From: Zelopaecilomyces penicillatus
Lineage: Eukaryota > Ascomycota > Sordariomycetes > Hypocreales > Pseudodiploosporaceae
NCBI GenBank assembly: GCA_005765155.1
Contig: VCCP01000003.1
Location: forward strand, 4,154,001-4,218,000
DNA length: 64,000 nt
Reading direction: 5' to 3'
Part shown: positions 11,436 to 23,500 of the stretch, piece by piece
Position numbering within the stretch: the first letter of the stretch is position 1
How the letters are laid out: every line of letters starts with the position of its first letter
Translations under genes and position numbers: made by a program
The notes under the pieces: model-generated
Told to the model about the DNA's origin: nothing
Seen by the model: the letters and a program-made list of their open reading frames with translations, nothing else
Databases searched by the model: none

Positions 11436-13529
11436 CTATGCGCCCAGGTTCAGGCTATCCAGCATGCTGTCAATCTTACTCAATAATATCTGGTAGTTTA
11501 TAGCGTCAGAGGCGAACTCATCCTCTGCTGTTTCGCCATCTAGAGTCCTCACTGCGCCATCCTTAGCCTGTACGCCGTTTTCCTCTGTGGAATGCGCATC
11601 CATAGATTTCTCAGCAGGAGCTGGAGTAAGTGAATGTTCTGCACTAGCAGCTACAGCGGCGGCAACCTCTGCGTTGATCTCACCCTCGGCATCCATCATT
11701 TCCTCCAGGCCGGCGTCCTCAAAGCGCAGGCGGAAACGCTCCGACAAATAGTAGCGAATATCGTCAAGTAGTTCGATCGTGTCCGTCTCTTCTCGCTTTT
11801 TGATGCGCGCCGCGCTCTCACGGATGAGCTCGTGGAAATCAACTTCATCAATGTAGTCCTCAAGGCGGTTCGCGAGGTAGCGGGCAGCAAACTCTTCCAG
11901 TCTTTGTACCCTTAGCTCCCAGGCGGCATGGATGACATCGTAGATGTTGATGGGCTCCATCTCGACAACTCCCTGCTCGCCATTCCAACCATCCGTGGTG
12001 TTTGTGTGGGTACGATCTATCAGAACATTGTTGGTACCGCTCCCGAGTGTGCTGATGGCGACTGCAGCCTTGCTCTTCAGGTTGTCCAAGAAAAGCATGT
12101 CGGCGGCGTATAGTAGCTCCAAGGAATGCTCCAAAGGACAGGTCACATTTTCGGTGTAAAGGAAGTTTAAAACAAGTTCCAGAACGGCAGGGCTGCAGTC
12201 AACTTTGATGATGCGTAGGTACTCCGACCTCTGTGACTCGATGAAATCACTAGAGAACATTTTATCGAAATACTCACTTCTGATCAGCATCGCCTTGTGG
12301 GCGGGATATAGAACAGTCTTTTTGCTCTTCTTATCGGCTCCATTAGTAGTTGCTGTAGCTGACGGTCCAATGGGGATACCTATCCCGTTTCGTTCATTTG
12401 CTGCCGAAGCTACGGGCTCTGGCACGTCATGCTCTTCATCACTTGGTTCATCCGCCCTTAACAAGATGTCGGCAAAAATGAAGTTGTCATGGTTCCACCG
12501 AACCTCATCAACGCGATTCTGGGCAACGACCATCTTATGGCCGAGCACATTGTCCTGGAAAAACTGCCCAATCTGCTTCAAGGCGCGCTCCACCTCATCT
12601 TGATATCGTTGCCGAGCTAGCCTACGATCGCTGCTGACCAAGATGGCCTCCCAGAGCTGTTCAATCTCAAGCTGTTTGCTGATCTTATCCAGGCCCTTGG
12701 CAATTTCTTCTTCGGAGATGAGGCTCCCTGGCGGAACAAGGTCCTTAGGGACATCGCCAAGGTAAATATATCGGACCGCAATCTGGAATGCTTCTATGGG
12801 GATGGTGGAGGCAAGCTTCCACGTCGAAGTGTCAAATTGCTCCTCCAACTTTTTACGAAAATATGGAGACCTCGATGCGAGCAAAAACTTATGGAGATTG
12901 AATGACTGAGACCCGGTATCTAGGGTGATGTCGGCCGTCTGCGGAGAAGTGCGACCGAGAAGGGAAGACACATGTGATGACCAGTACACAAAGGGATCTG
13001 AACTCTTGGAAAAGTCGTACTGTAGCAACAGGTTGCGTATACGGTCATTCAGCGCATTGTATATGCATCGTTCCCCTTGAAAAGTGTTCCTCTCGGCAAG
13101 AGCCCCTGGATCATTGACTCAGTGCCTGTCTGGAACTGTTACCATGCTAGCGGTAACTTTGCCAACATAGTGGGAGAGCAATCATTTATTACAACATACC
13201 TGACTCTAGCAATAGCTGGACCAGTTCATAGTGCCCACAGAGACTCGCCTGCTTCGCTGTAAGCTTCCGGTCGCCCCATTGTGTTGTCGTTGGGGCAGGG
13301 AGCGTACAACAATGAGTGGCGTGTAGTCAAAGTTATCCTTGCCATTTATATTGGCGCCCATGCTTATGAGCTCCTGGCACTTGCGCAAATCACCTCGGCG
13401 ACAAGCCTCGACGAGTTCTTTAAACTCGGGGCTTGTGTCAAAGGGGTTTTCGTCTCGTAATACACCATTCTTGATCATGAGGCGTTCTTCGCCGAGTTTG
13501 CCCTCTAGCTCATGCTTGCGGAGAACCAT
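11436..13529 (-). CDS. Ankyrin and double BTB/POZ domain protein (ABTB1/Yil001w type)
   Basis: Three exons, 13529-13308, 13248-13200 and 13105-11436, giving 646 residues. The tiny 49-nt middle exon is supported because the join reads ...DYTPLIV-ASLCGHYELVQLLLES-GALAERNTFQGERCIYNALNDRIRNLL, a classic ankyrin continuation. Ankyrin repeats cover about residues 25-110. The first BTB domain (ADITLDTG...FNLHKFLLASRSPYFRKKL) lies at about 140-205 and a second (VLYPAHKAMLIRSEYFDKMF) at about 340-440. This ankyrin-BTB-BTB order is that of animal ABTB1 and yeast Yil001w; such proteins are thought to be substrate adaptors for cullin-3 ubiquitin ligases, which is inference here. The C-terminus is acidic and Ala-rich. 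It is divergent from nimA across 718 bp. Start chosen at the Met before VLRKHELEGKL. Confidence 0.85.
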
Positions 13530-14247
13530 GTTGAACACGCCACAAGTAGTGAACCGACAAGAGAGTGGGAATAAATGGCAGTTTTGCAAGATCTCCTTGG
13601 GAATCCGTCTTCTCTACTGGCACGGTAATATCCAACCATTCACAAACAACATGATACATCCAGATCAGGCCAGGAAGCGTCATCCAATGGATCCCCAACT
13701 TGATTGCAAATCAGAACTTACCTACCCTGGAGTTTTGGACATTTACTTCCTAGCGCAGCAAGTGAGGTCACTATGGGAGCACTGACCAATCAGAAGCCGC
13801 TTATCGCCTCGGCTGCCCCCACATCACGTCAAAGACAGCAAGAGACGTCAAAGGGCGGTAGAGCAGGGCGCTTATCGATAAACGGATGTACCCCGGGGCG
13901 ACAGGCCGTTCCTGCGCCGTTGCCATGGCACCCGGCCAGGACTGTTTACACCCAAGTGCACGACCCGGTCCACGATGGAAATGACTGGCTATTACAGCCT
14001 ATTGGGGGGTCGTTTGGTTGCATGCACAACGACGGAGCTTTTTACTTATGACAGCCCACCGCCGAATTCTTTTCTTCTTACTCCCACCATCACCACTTCC
14101 GCTACTACTAACCTAACAACCACAGGATATCTTCTTCGCCTCTCTGCGCCCTTTTACCTTCCCCTGCCGTGCAGTTGGGAAGCTCTTTGTATGGGTTATT
14201 GAACATCTGCGCAGCATACCGTCGGAGCAGCCGTGAATTAGTTCACC
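13530..14247. promoter_or_regulatory. Shared divergent promoter of the BTB gene and nimA
   Basis: 718 bp between divergent start codons. It contains a CCAAT box and, next to the nimA ATG, CT-rich leader sequence. A possible 5' UTR intron end (ACCACAG) is near 14125. Open frames across it look random. Confidence 0.55.
13786..13793 (+). promoter_or_regulatory. CCAAT box
   Basis: CCAATCAG matches the consensus bound by the fungal Hap/CBF complex. It lies about 455 bp upstream of the nimA ATG and 260 bp upstream of the BTB start. Binding is not shown, only the motif. Confidence 0.5.
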
Positions 14248-16593
14248 ATGTCGTCCGAAGACAAGTACGAGACCTTGGAGAAGATTGGTAAGTTACTACA
14301 AGCTCAGATCCTCATTACGATTACGACCCAAGCTGCTGTTCCAGCTCTGCGATTTACCCTCGCTAACAACCAATCTCTTCCATCATCGTAGGTCATGGCT
14401 CCTTTGGTGTCATTCGCAAAGTTCGCCGCAGAACCGATGGCTTCATCATGTGCCGCAAGGAGATCTCTTACCTCCGCATGTCCCAGAAGGAGCGTGAACA
14501 ACTGCACGCCGAGTTCCAAATCCTCTCCCACCTGAGACACCCTAACATCGTTGCCTACTACCACCGTGAGCATCTGAAGGCGAGCCAAGACTTGCATTTG
14601 TATATGGAGTACTGTGGCAATGGTGATCTCGGGCGAGTGATCAAGGACCTCCAGCTCAAGGGACACAGGGCACAAGAAAGCTTTGTTTGGAGCATATTTA
14701 GCCAGCTGGTGATGGCTCTGTATCGCTGCCATTATGGATCTGATCCCCCAGAGGTCGGCACCAATGTGCTTGGCCTGACGCAGGGCAATGTTGCCGGCAT
14801 CCCTAAAGTTCCCACTGATGTTATGACGATTTTGCACCGAGATTTGAAACCGGAAAATGGTGAGTTGACAATCCCCGTCCCGTCCCGTTGACAATTATCT
14901 TTGTGCTAATCCAGCTAACACACGATTAGTTTTCTTGGGTGAGGATAATTCAGTCAAGCTCGGCGACTTTGGTCTTTCCAAGATGATCAAATCTCACGAT
15001 TTCGCATCCACGTATGTTGGCACCCCGTTTTATATGTCGCCTGAGATTTGCGCGGCAGAGAAGTATACTTTAAAGTCGGACATCTGGTCCATGGGATGTA
15101 TTATCTACGAACTTTGCGCACGCGAACCGCCTTTCAACGCCAAGACCCACTTCCAGCTGGTGCAAAAGATCAAGGAGGCAAAAGTTGCGCCTCTTCCCGA
15201 TATTTACTCACCCGAGCTTAATCAGGTTATTCGTGACTGCCTCAAAGTCAACCCGGATAAGAGACCGGACACAGCGCAATTGCTGAACCTGCCTGTTGTG
15301 AAGCTGATGAGGAAGGAGAAAGAGGTGGTAGACTTGAACAAGGCACTAAAGTCCAGGGAGGAATCTCTTCGACGGAAAGAACAAGAGATGAATGAACGTT
15401 TAGCAAACATGGACAGGGGGAAGCAGATGATGAGAGAAGAAATCGATTCCTCTCTCCGCCGAGAGTGGGAGGTTAAAGCCCGTCTTGAAATTGATCGCCT
15501 CACCAACATTGAGATGGAGCGTCTGCGGAAGCATTTTGAGACGGAAGTCAAGGCACGAGTGGAGGCTGAGCTTCAAAAGAAGTCAGTCACCTTCGCACCA
15601 CCGGAACCACAACCGCCCATTGAAGAATACGTTTCCTCAACCGCCAAGGCAGATTACCCACACTCATCTGTCGGGACTAGCAGTGATGAATTCGCATCGA
15701 CCACTGACATATCCGAATACTCACCTGATAGTACAGATAGTGGAAAAGATGTGAAGAAGGTGGCCCGAACGCCATTTGGCCGAGCGCAAACCATGTTTGC
15801 AGGACATGCTGGCACTCCCATGGATATTGAAATGGCATCCCCTAGCCCTGTCACCATTGCCAACTTATCACTTTCTCCGCGCCGCAATGGCGCCACCAAG
15901 GTGCCCTCGGCAAAGCCAAGCAACATCTTTACCGCCAATGCTGCCGCTTCCGGTGACCCAAGATGGGAGATCCACCGGGAAGACATGTTTCTTGAGTCGG
16001 ACGATGAGGAGATCGTTCCCTCACCAACAAGGAACATCAAATCAACCAAAAACCCATTTACATCGAAGAATCGACCGGTTCTCACATCGCAAAAATCTTG
16101 CCCACTCAATCGCCTAAAGCCGCAGGCTCCCGGCACAGGATTTGTCTCCAAGGCCGTCAGCGCATCACAACCTGAACCGGGGCCTCGATCACCAACCGGG
16201 CGGCTCAGCAAGATCCCATCGGTTGCCAATCTCAACCAGGAGCCTGGCAATGCAACCGGAGCCTTGAGCCGGAAGCCTTCTGTTAAGAGAGACGGCACCA
16301 CCCCCAACAATGCCGCCGACATGCTAGGCAAGACCGCAGCGAAGAATAACATCAAGGGCCGTACACTGGTAGAGCTCCAGCAAGCACGTGCTGGTGGTCG
16401 TCTTCTCGGTGGTACTGCCGTTGTTGTTGGTGGAGAAAACGTAAGCCCTAAGCGTGGAGCCGCGTTCAGGGACCGCATAATGGGAGAACGGAGGTCAAGC
16501 GGAGACAATGAACCCGTAGCCGTGTGGGACCCGGAGCGAGACGAGATGCCAAGCCCCTTCCTGTCGCGCCAACGAAGAATCGCAAGGGCCTAG
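14248..16593 (+). CDS. nimA: NIMA-type mitotic Ser/Thr protein kinase
   Basis: Three exons, 14248-14287, 14392-14859 and 14930-16593 (both introns phase 1), giving 723 residues, similar to Aspergillus NIMA. The Gly loop is GHGSFGV (residues 14-20), the ATP-binding Lys is K36, the catalytic loop HRDLKPEN (162-169) ends exactly at the second intron, DFG is 182-184, and the activation segment runs to GTPFYMSPEI. After the kinase domain comes a coiled coil of about 110 residues (EKEVVDLNKALKSREESLRRKEQEM...), then a long Ser/Pro/Thr-rich tail with many S/T-P sites suited to degradation control. NIMA drives entry into mitosis in Aspergillus; S. pombe Fin1 and human NEK2 are relatives. The insertion between the two halves of the kinase (GSDPPEVGTNVLG...) is usual for fungal NIMA. 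Confidence 0.95.
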
Positions 16594-19002
16594 AGAGGTC
16601 TTGCGTGGCGATGATGTGTTGATGACGGATGGAGCCCAGTTGAATGGGCTGATGATTGCTTTTATACCATGGATACACGCATTCGGACACATGTTCTCAC
16701 ACACACACACACATCACATGAGCCCAACTCACGGCGGCGCCAACTGGACCTGTACATTTTTCTCTCTTTTGTTTTGTCAACCCCTTTTTTTTATCGTTTT
16801 TGAGCATGACGATTGTGGCGTGGGGAGTTGCGAAACAAGGCACAACAGGAGAACGGAGGAACCAAGATGGGGTGGGGGAATGAAGATATCCCAGCTTGGG
16901 CTGTCTTTTTAATGATGAAATGGCATGGCGGCGTTTATGGACCAGGAGTACTCTTGTCTTTAGACGAAAGAGATCTTCGGCGTGTGTTTTTTTTCCTGTT
17001 TTCTTCATTTTGACTTCTTTCTGCCTTGCATATGGCACCGGACGTTGGATATTACGGGTCGAGTTGCATTTTGCGAGCGCGCGCTCTGAATACCCTTCAT
17101 TTCACTCTCTCCATCCCCAAATCCCCTTCTTTTTACTTGACCTGATTAGGTCTCATCTCCATTCTCGTGTTATTGATGCATACAACAGTGGGAGGGGAGG
17201 GAGAGAGGAGCCTTGTACATAGACTTATTTTTTTTTTGTTTTCTTGTGTAGATGAGCATTACCCAACAATATTTTGGAACACAGAAAGTTCAAGCCTGGT
17301 GATGTGATGCAAATAGTGATGTCATTTGCATATCTTGGGCTTGCCAACGATGAAAACAAAACAAGACAGATGGGAGGACGTGATAATAACTCGTAATTTA
17401 TTTGACAGGGAAGGACGCACCGGGTAAATGCCGTTAGTATGTCCATCCATCTATAGCGCAATCCGCTATTATAATGTCTCCCTTGTTGGTGTGATGGAGG
17501 CTTGCCAAGGCGACCAACCAACATCCTGGTTTACACCGAAATCTGCAACATCGCATCCCAAATGTAAAAGAGGAGGTGAGAAATAATTACAAGCGACAGA
17601 AAAAAAAAAAGAAAACAGGGCCATCGGGGAAGTTGGGCCTGGTCATTATTACACATACACAGGGTGGGAAATAAGGAAGACCAAGGTCATTACCAGTCCT
17701 CCTCTCTAAGACAAACAAAAGGAGCAAATGGGCAAGACGCAGAATGAAAAGAAGGAAAGCAATATTCGCAGTGCGCCCATTCGTCACGTTTCAACTACAC
17801 CGCACGAATAATCGTAATCGTTAAAGCTCTGTTGTAATACTGCCTACATGCGGACTCTTTTGAACCATTCGGTGTATGTACAATACGCATCATGCCGCTT
17901 TTGTCTTCGTTGTCTTGCCCTCTTCCTAATCCTCATCATCACACAGACAATACCCAAACATGTCTTTGTTTCCTCCGCGTCAACTGGAGCCTATTCTCCT
18001 TCTAGTTCCCTATCGTAGGCTCCCAGGCCACCCCGCCATGCAAGGAGAGACAGACTGACTCTCCCTTTTGAGTGTCTGGCTTGTCTCTCTTTGCGTTCCT
18101 CGGTAGCGGAGAAAAAAAAAATGAAAGAAAAAGGAAATGAGCCAAGTGGAAAAAGAATATGGTACGTTTTGGGGTATAAAAAGCAAAAAAGGACATAGCA
18201 AAAACGAAAAGAGCAACTCCCCCCTACACTCCAAACCCTGCCTGAAACATTTGCGATTCTGTTCAACTCCTCCTGCCCAAAACATCCATCGCTTGGGCAT
18301 CCCGACTTCCCCGTCCTGAATCATTGATGATAAATGAAGAGACATGCTCTCCCCCAATGTTGGGTGGAGCAAGCAGAAGGGGGGGAAAGAGAGGAGAAAG
18401 AAAAAAAGAAGAAATAAAATGACAAAGAGAGGGGGACAAAAAGAAAGCAGAAATAAAACCCGCCAGTAGTAAGAACTAGTAAAAGAAAATAGCGTGACAT
18501 GATAATAAGATGAGCGATGGAAATGTAAAGATAAACCGGCCCAAGAATAAATAAAAAATTAAAATCACATAAGTCAAAGCCGTGAGGCTGAATCCCATCT
18601 TGACTAGCCGCGAGGCTCCTCATCCGATCTTTTGAGAGATTGTTTCACATGTTGAATCCCGCATCATTGTTGACTCGTACAGTCTCTCATATCCATCCAC
18701 TGTCGATTTCAGTACCTTGTGCCTGTGAGGCAAACCTTTTGTCTTTTGTTGCCAATTTTTGGGGGCTCCCCTTGCTTTTCGTCCGATGCGGCAGCAGTCC
18801 TGTGATATCCTGCGCAGGATCACTAATTGTGACATGTCCGTAACCATAGACATGTCTTGTAAAATTCCTTCTTTGAACGTCCATCCCATCCCGTCCCATT
18901 AGCAGGGCGAGGACTTTCCCTTGACGTGGTTTTTGCGTTTGTTGGCCGACGGATGACTGGCGTGTGACGGATGGCAGTTGTAAGCCAGCGTGCCAGAGTA
19001 AT
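16594..19002. other. Convergent intergenic region, nimA and BLOC1S2-like 3' flanks
   Basis: 2.4 kb between converging genes. It contains a CA microsatellite (about 16698-16714), several long T- or A-runs (16784-16791, 17227-17237, 17600-17610, 18110-18120) and purine-rich stretches around 18370-18450. Frames are short and unlike any family. It probably contains long 3' UTRs of both neighbours. Confidence 0.5.
16698..16714. repeat. CA dinucleotide microsatellite
   Basis: A run of about eight CA units some 100 bp after the nimA stop codon, followed by CATCACATG. Confidence 0.7.
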
Positions 19003-19530
19003 TCAGTGCTTGTGTCGATGGGAGGAGCTATGTTTGTGGGAGTGTCCATGGCGGTGCGATGATGAATGTTTGTGTCGACTAGATGTGCCGCTGCTCTCCA
19101 GCTCCTTCTCGAGACCTTCCACTCTTGATCTGTAGCCCTTGACAATCTCTTTGATGTGGGCTATCCTGTCAAAGTCCACCTCTAATTCGTCCAGTTGTCG
19201 TAGGAGCTCTGTGTACCGGGCAATCTCTGCGTCGGCACCATCGATGATATTACCGGCGCGGTCGTACTGCACTTGCGTAAACATTTGGGCTTGTTCGCTG
19301 AGGTATCTGATGTTCTGTTCGATGCCGGCCATCAGACGGTCAAAATATCGACCGAGAGCTGTAAGTGATGAGCTGTCCAGCATCAAAAGACCCTGGCTAC
19401 TGGCTCTACTGGCCGCTCGAGAGCTTGTCGAACCGCCTGCACCGCCCAGCGCAGCCTGACCCTGCCGCAGAAGCTGAATTTCCTCTGCAGTGAGCCCCAG
19501 CTGTGTGTCCGGCACGGCGTTTGTTGTCAT
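19003..19530 (-). CDS. BLOC1S2-like coiled-coil protein with His-rich tail
   Basis: A single-exon frame of 175 residues. Residues 1-50 are low complexity (Gly/Ala/Ser); residues about 53-148 form a continuous amphipathic coiled coil (LTALGRYFDRLMAGIEQNI... and LDELEVDFDRIAHIKEIVK). The arrangement matches the BLOC1S2 family, subunits of the BLOC-1 complex on endosomal membranes. The last 26 residues (about 150-175) are almost only His, Ser, Arg and Lys in repeated HKHSSSHRH units. The match to BLOC1S2 is from the helical pattern, so family assignment is moderate; another small coiled-coil scaffold is possible. Length fits fungal members apart from the tail. Confidence 0.68.
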   Translation of the reverse strand: MTTNAVPDTQLGLTAEEIQLLRQGQAALGGAGGSTSSRAASRASSQGLLMLDSSSLTALGRYFDRLMAGIEQNIRYLSEQAQMFTQVQYDRAGNIIDGADAEIARYTELLRQLDELEVDFDRIAHIKEIVKGYRSRVEGLEKELESSGTSSRHKHSSSHRHGHSHKHSSSHRHKH

Positions 19531-20190
19531 GGCTGGCGCTGGCCGTCACACAGAGGCGCTACGGCGCCAGAAAGAAAGGGCCGCTCAAGGCTGTCGGGAC
19601 TGCAATCGCAACGACAGCAAGGCTGATGGTGGTTGATGATGGGATTGGTACCAACTGGAGAGGGAGAAGGGTAGGAGAAATGACGAGGAGTAGGAGGGAC
19701 GAAGATGGCTGTGGTGGACGTCGGAGGCGAGCCAGAAATGCATCAAGTTGCAAGCGACGACGGCGTCAGATTCGGCGGTTGCGATACTCGCAGGGTCATG
19801 GTCTCGAGACGATGATGGCAGCGATAGGCCTTGCCCGGCAGATTAGGATGTGAAGCGGCGGTGGCGCGTGGATTGGCAGCAAAACCTGGCGCGGCTAGGT
19901 TTGGCGTAGACTTGTCTGGGATTCCAAGAGCTAGACACGGGTGATTGGAGACTGGACTTGAGGAGGGGCCGGGTCGTCACCACGGCTGTGAGTTCTGTCT
20001 ACGAGTTCTGTCTAGGAACGCTGTCTTGGGACGGTGGCCGGCCGATGACGACGATGGCAGGGAAACAAACAAAAGGAAAGAAAAGCCGTAGTTGGGCCGT
20101 GACGGGCCTGGATGGGCCTTGATGGGCCTGGCGAACCTGGACGAGGCGATCGTAGACAGATGGTGATTGATTGATTTGATGCACCGAGAT

Positions 20191-20230
20191 GGAGGATAGT
20201 GGAGGATAGTGGAGGTTAGTGGAGGATATT
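20191..20230. repeat. Decamer tandem repeat, four copies
   Basis: Four consecutive 10-bp units of GGAGGATAGT, the third and fourth with one change each. It lies about 660 bp upstream of the BLOC1S2-like start. Confidence 0.85.
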
Positions 20231-20440
20231 CAAGTGAACCATCTCAGGGCACGGCAGTGGAGGATTGAGAGGCTCCCCAAGGCTCCTCCCCGTTTGGCTG
20301 CTGCCCGAATTCCCAGCGAGATGGGTTGGATGGGCAGCCCGACAGGGCCTTGTCTGGGGGAGCACAGTGGGCTGCCACACCACTACCAACCGCTACCAAC
20401 CATCAATGCCCACTAATGCCCACTACCACACCATTACCAC

Positions 20441-20540
20441 ACCACTACAACCACCCATCATCGCTATCACCACTGGTATCGCTCCATTTGATATCAATTC
20501 AGGTTCCACTACCAACGGACTATAGTAGTGTTGTAGTGGT
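20441..20540. repeat. Inverted repeat between CCA-rich and GTGG-rich tracts
   Basis: Perfect 11-bp arms ACCACTACAAC (20441-20451) and GTTGTAGTGGT (20530-20540) sit inside a strand-asymmetric region: the left side (20375-20460) is full of CCACTACC-like words and the right side (20521-20575) of GTAGTGG-like words. Confidence 0.6.
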
Positions 20541-23500
20541 TGTAATGGGTGTATGTATAATGTGTGTTAGTGGTAACCCGACAATCTGAGTAGGTTCATA
20601 AGTAGCCAAGGTTAATACTTGATTAGTAGTGGTTGGATCATGTTTGCGTGCCTGTGCCGTCGCCCAAAACTCCACTCTCCAAAGAAGTCGGTGTCGCCAT
20701 GGAGGGGGGAGGCCAATACCTGAGGTCCCAATAGACCTTCTAGCGCGAGGGGGCAGCAAGTCGACACACAGATAAACGCACACACTGAACACACCTAAGT
20801 AGATAGCTAGGTACAGTTCCTTGACAAATTTTACAGATCTGAAGTATGTCATGTCAAGGCAGGATTGCAGCCTAGATATGCTGATCCCCACGGAACATCA
20901 TTACGTCGCCTGTGACAGCTCGGTCTGGGATAAAGGGTACGTTGGTTTCAACCATTTTGGCCCCCTCGTTTGAATTGGCCGCCTTCTTAGATGGTGTGCC
21001 CCCAGAAGCGACTAACTGGAAGCAAGCACGGCTGGGACATATGAAAGTAGGCTCGGAAAGTGAAAAGAGAGGGTGGCTTTGGGAGAGGCCTAGGACAAGG
21101 CAATGGACAACCCGGGATGATGATGGATGGAGGGATGACGGTTGGGTTGATTGATTTATCTTGGAGCCCATCAGCAATAGCAACACCAGCAACACTTAAG
21201 AGACCCGACTTTTGGACCTTGCAGGCAGGCTACACGGACTAGGGAGCCTGCTGATTGGGCATAGCGAAAACAACCGCTCAGCCCGGTGCAGCCCAGAGTG
21301 TATGTAGCTTGGGTTTCGTTAATCAGTCGTGTTACGGAAGTGGTGCGAAGTGCAAACACCTCGTCCAGCTTTGCCTGGGCTAGCCCTGCAGGCAATCACC
21401 AGGCTGAGGCATGCCCACACTTTGGCCCAAGATGAAACGAGCATCATCTGGTGGATAAGGCACGCAAGAAGCTGAAAACAAAGCCTGGGGCGGCTTGGCG
21501 GTAGCATTGCATATGCTGAGGAACGGAACCAGCTCCCTTTGGCTTCGAGGGTTCCGGTAGCTCGCACGGAGTTCAACTGCTAAAGTCAATGTTGTTATCG
21601 TCGTCGGCGTCGTCGTCGCATCCTTTCGTTAGGCACTCGACCGAATTGACGATACCAGACCTTCTCCCACGCGCCCGTATTCGTACACGGCGAGATGATA
21701 ATTAGCTAACTATACGAGTGCTAATTAATGTGCACCAAAGCGGCGGAAACACCAAAGAAAGACAAGACGCATTTGGGGACGGACCCGGCCGGTCCAGTTT
21801 GGATGGACTGGATAGGCAGTTGGAAGAGCGCAAAGGGTTGCGGCGAGACAGGGAATGGCGGCACGAGATAGACAAGTAGTGTGAAAGGGTGTAAAGACCG
21901 GGTGTGATGGTGGTTTGGTTTGAGGAAGAGGAAATGAGAAGGAATAACAGAGATGGGACTACGATCACAAGACGGCCCTCCAACTGGGTGCCAAATCTGC
22001 TACAGCTGGGAGTGGCAGTTCTTCAGTAGTAGTCTTCAGTGGTGGTGGGTGTCTTCAGAGGGTTGATAGGCACATGCTAGGCGCTTCCGGGCATTCTCCG
22101 GCTATTGCTACAGGGTGCCGCCAATGTGCACGCAATCGAGACCATATCAGCATCAGCATCCTCAGTCATCAGCCAGCAGCACCTTTCCATTGTTATCTTG
22201 TCATCACGGCACATCACGTCACGCTTCCTGCGGCCCCCCCTCTTCCACACCATCTCCTCCTCAAAGAGCGACCGCCTAGACGCCTTCTAGAGGCCCCTCC
22301 TCTTTGACAATTTACCTCGGAGCGCGGACTGGCTCCTTGAGGCATTTGCTTCCGCCCACCCGCTGCCCCGTTCAACCCATCCATCAATCGTCATATGAGG
22401 CCCCAAGATACGGTGCAGCTGCTCAATGTGGCGCGGCTTGAAGCGATGCGCCTAGCCATGTAAGGCACAGTGAGGTATCTGGACTGGCTTCTCAGCACAT
22501 GTTATTTGGTTCCTGGCGTGTCATGCCTGATGTTGCGTCGTTTTACCCGATGGGACAGACAGATTATGGCTACTCGGTCTGTGAGCGCCATCCACACAAG
22601 CAGTTGCATTCGACAGGAAAGGCCCTGCTTGCTCTGCCGCCTGGCTTGGATCTGGCCTGTCGTCCCATTGTCACGTTCGACATGTCTCACACTCTTGGCC
22701 AACCTCGTCTTTTCCTTCTCCGCCCGCACAAATGCTAGACGGCGGTTACAGCCGACAGACACGACACTGCGCACGCCCGCAACACCCCCAACACTCCAGG
22801 CGCCCCCCCCTTGAGCGCCATCGTTGGGGTCTTTGGGGGCTTCTGGGCTGGCTTTGTCAGTTACTTTGAGCATCTGTCGTGTGGCATGGTGGCCAATCTC
22901 GTCATGTTGAAGCCTCTTCATGCCTCTCATGCCGCTGCCGTTTCTGCAGCAAACATGCATGCGGGAGCCGTCTGATGCAGAAGCAGCCCGTATGCACATC
23001 ACCCACACCGGCCCCATCCGAGGCCCCTCTCCTCCACTCCGCCGTCCGGACATGGTTTTGGTCTTGGTCGTTTTCCAGCCTCATGTCCGTCTGCTTTTCT
23101 ATCTCGACCTCGGGCCTGACAAGATTCCATGTCTCATGTCCCAGCCGTGCGTCCGTCATAACCCTGTTGTTCAAAGCTTTCTCCACGCCGGCGATGGCAT
23201 GTTGGGACAACGGAACGATGGGCTTCCAGATTCGACTCGCCCAACCGCTTTGTTGGTCTTGAAGAACACTCACAGGGGACCCCATGTATAAGAAACGGGC
23301 ACGGGATCACACCCTCCTCTGTTGGGACGGTCTCAACCGGCGATAATTGCGCGGACCCCATTGCATTGCGACTCAGGCCCTCCCTCTTGATCAGCCACTA
23401 GGTCAGCTATGGCGCATCGTCAAGTTATGGATTCGATTTTCCTGCGCGAAGGCTGATTGTTCCGTGAATGACATCCTAACTCCTCAACAACATCCCATTT

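Noticed and set aside
22470..23291. Several overlapping frames of 114-183 codons on both strands
   Set aside because: All phases are open because the sequence is GC-rich and stop-poor. No start context, intron pattern or motif favours any of them.
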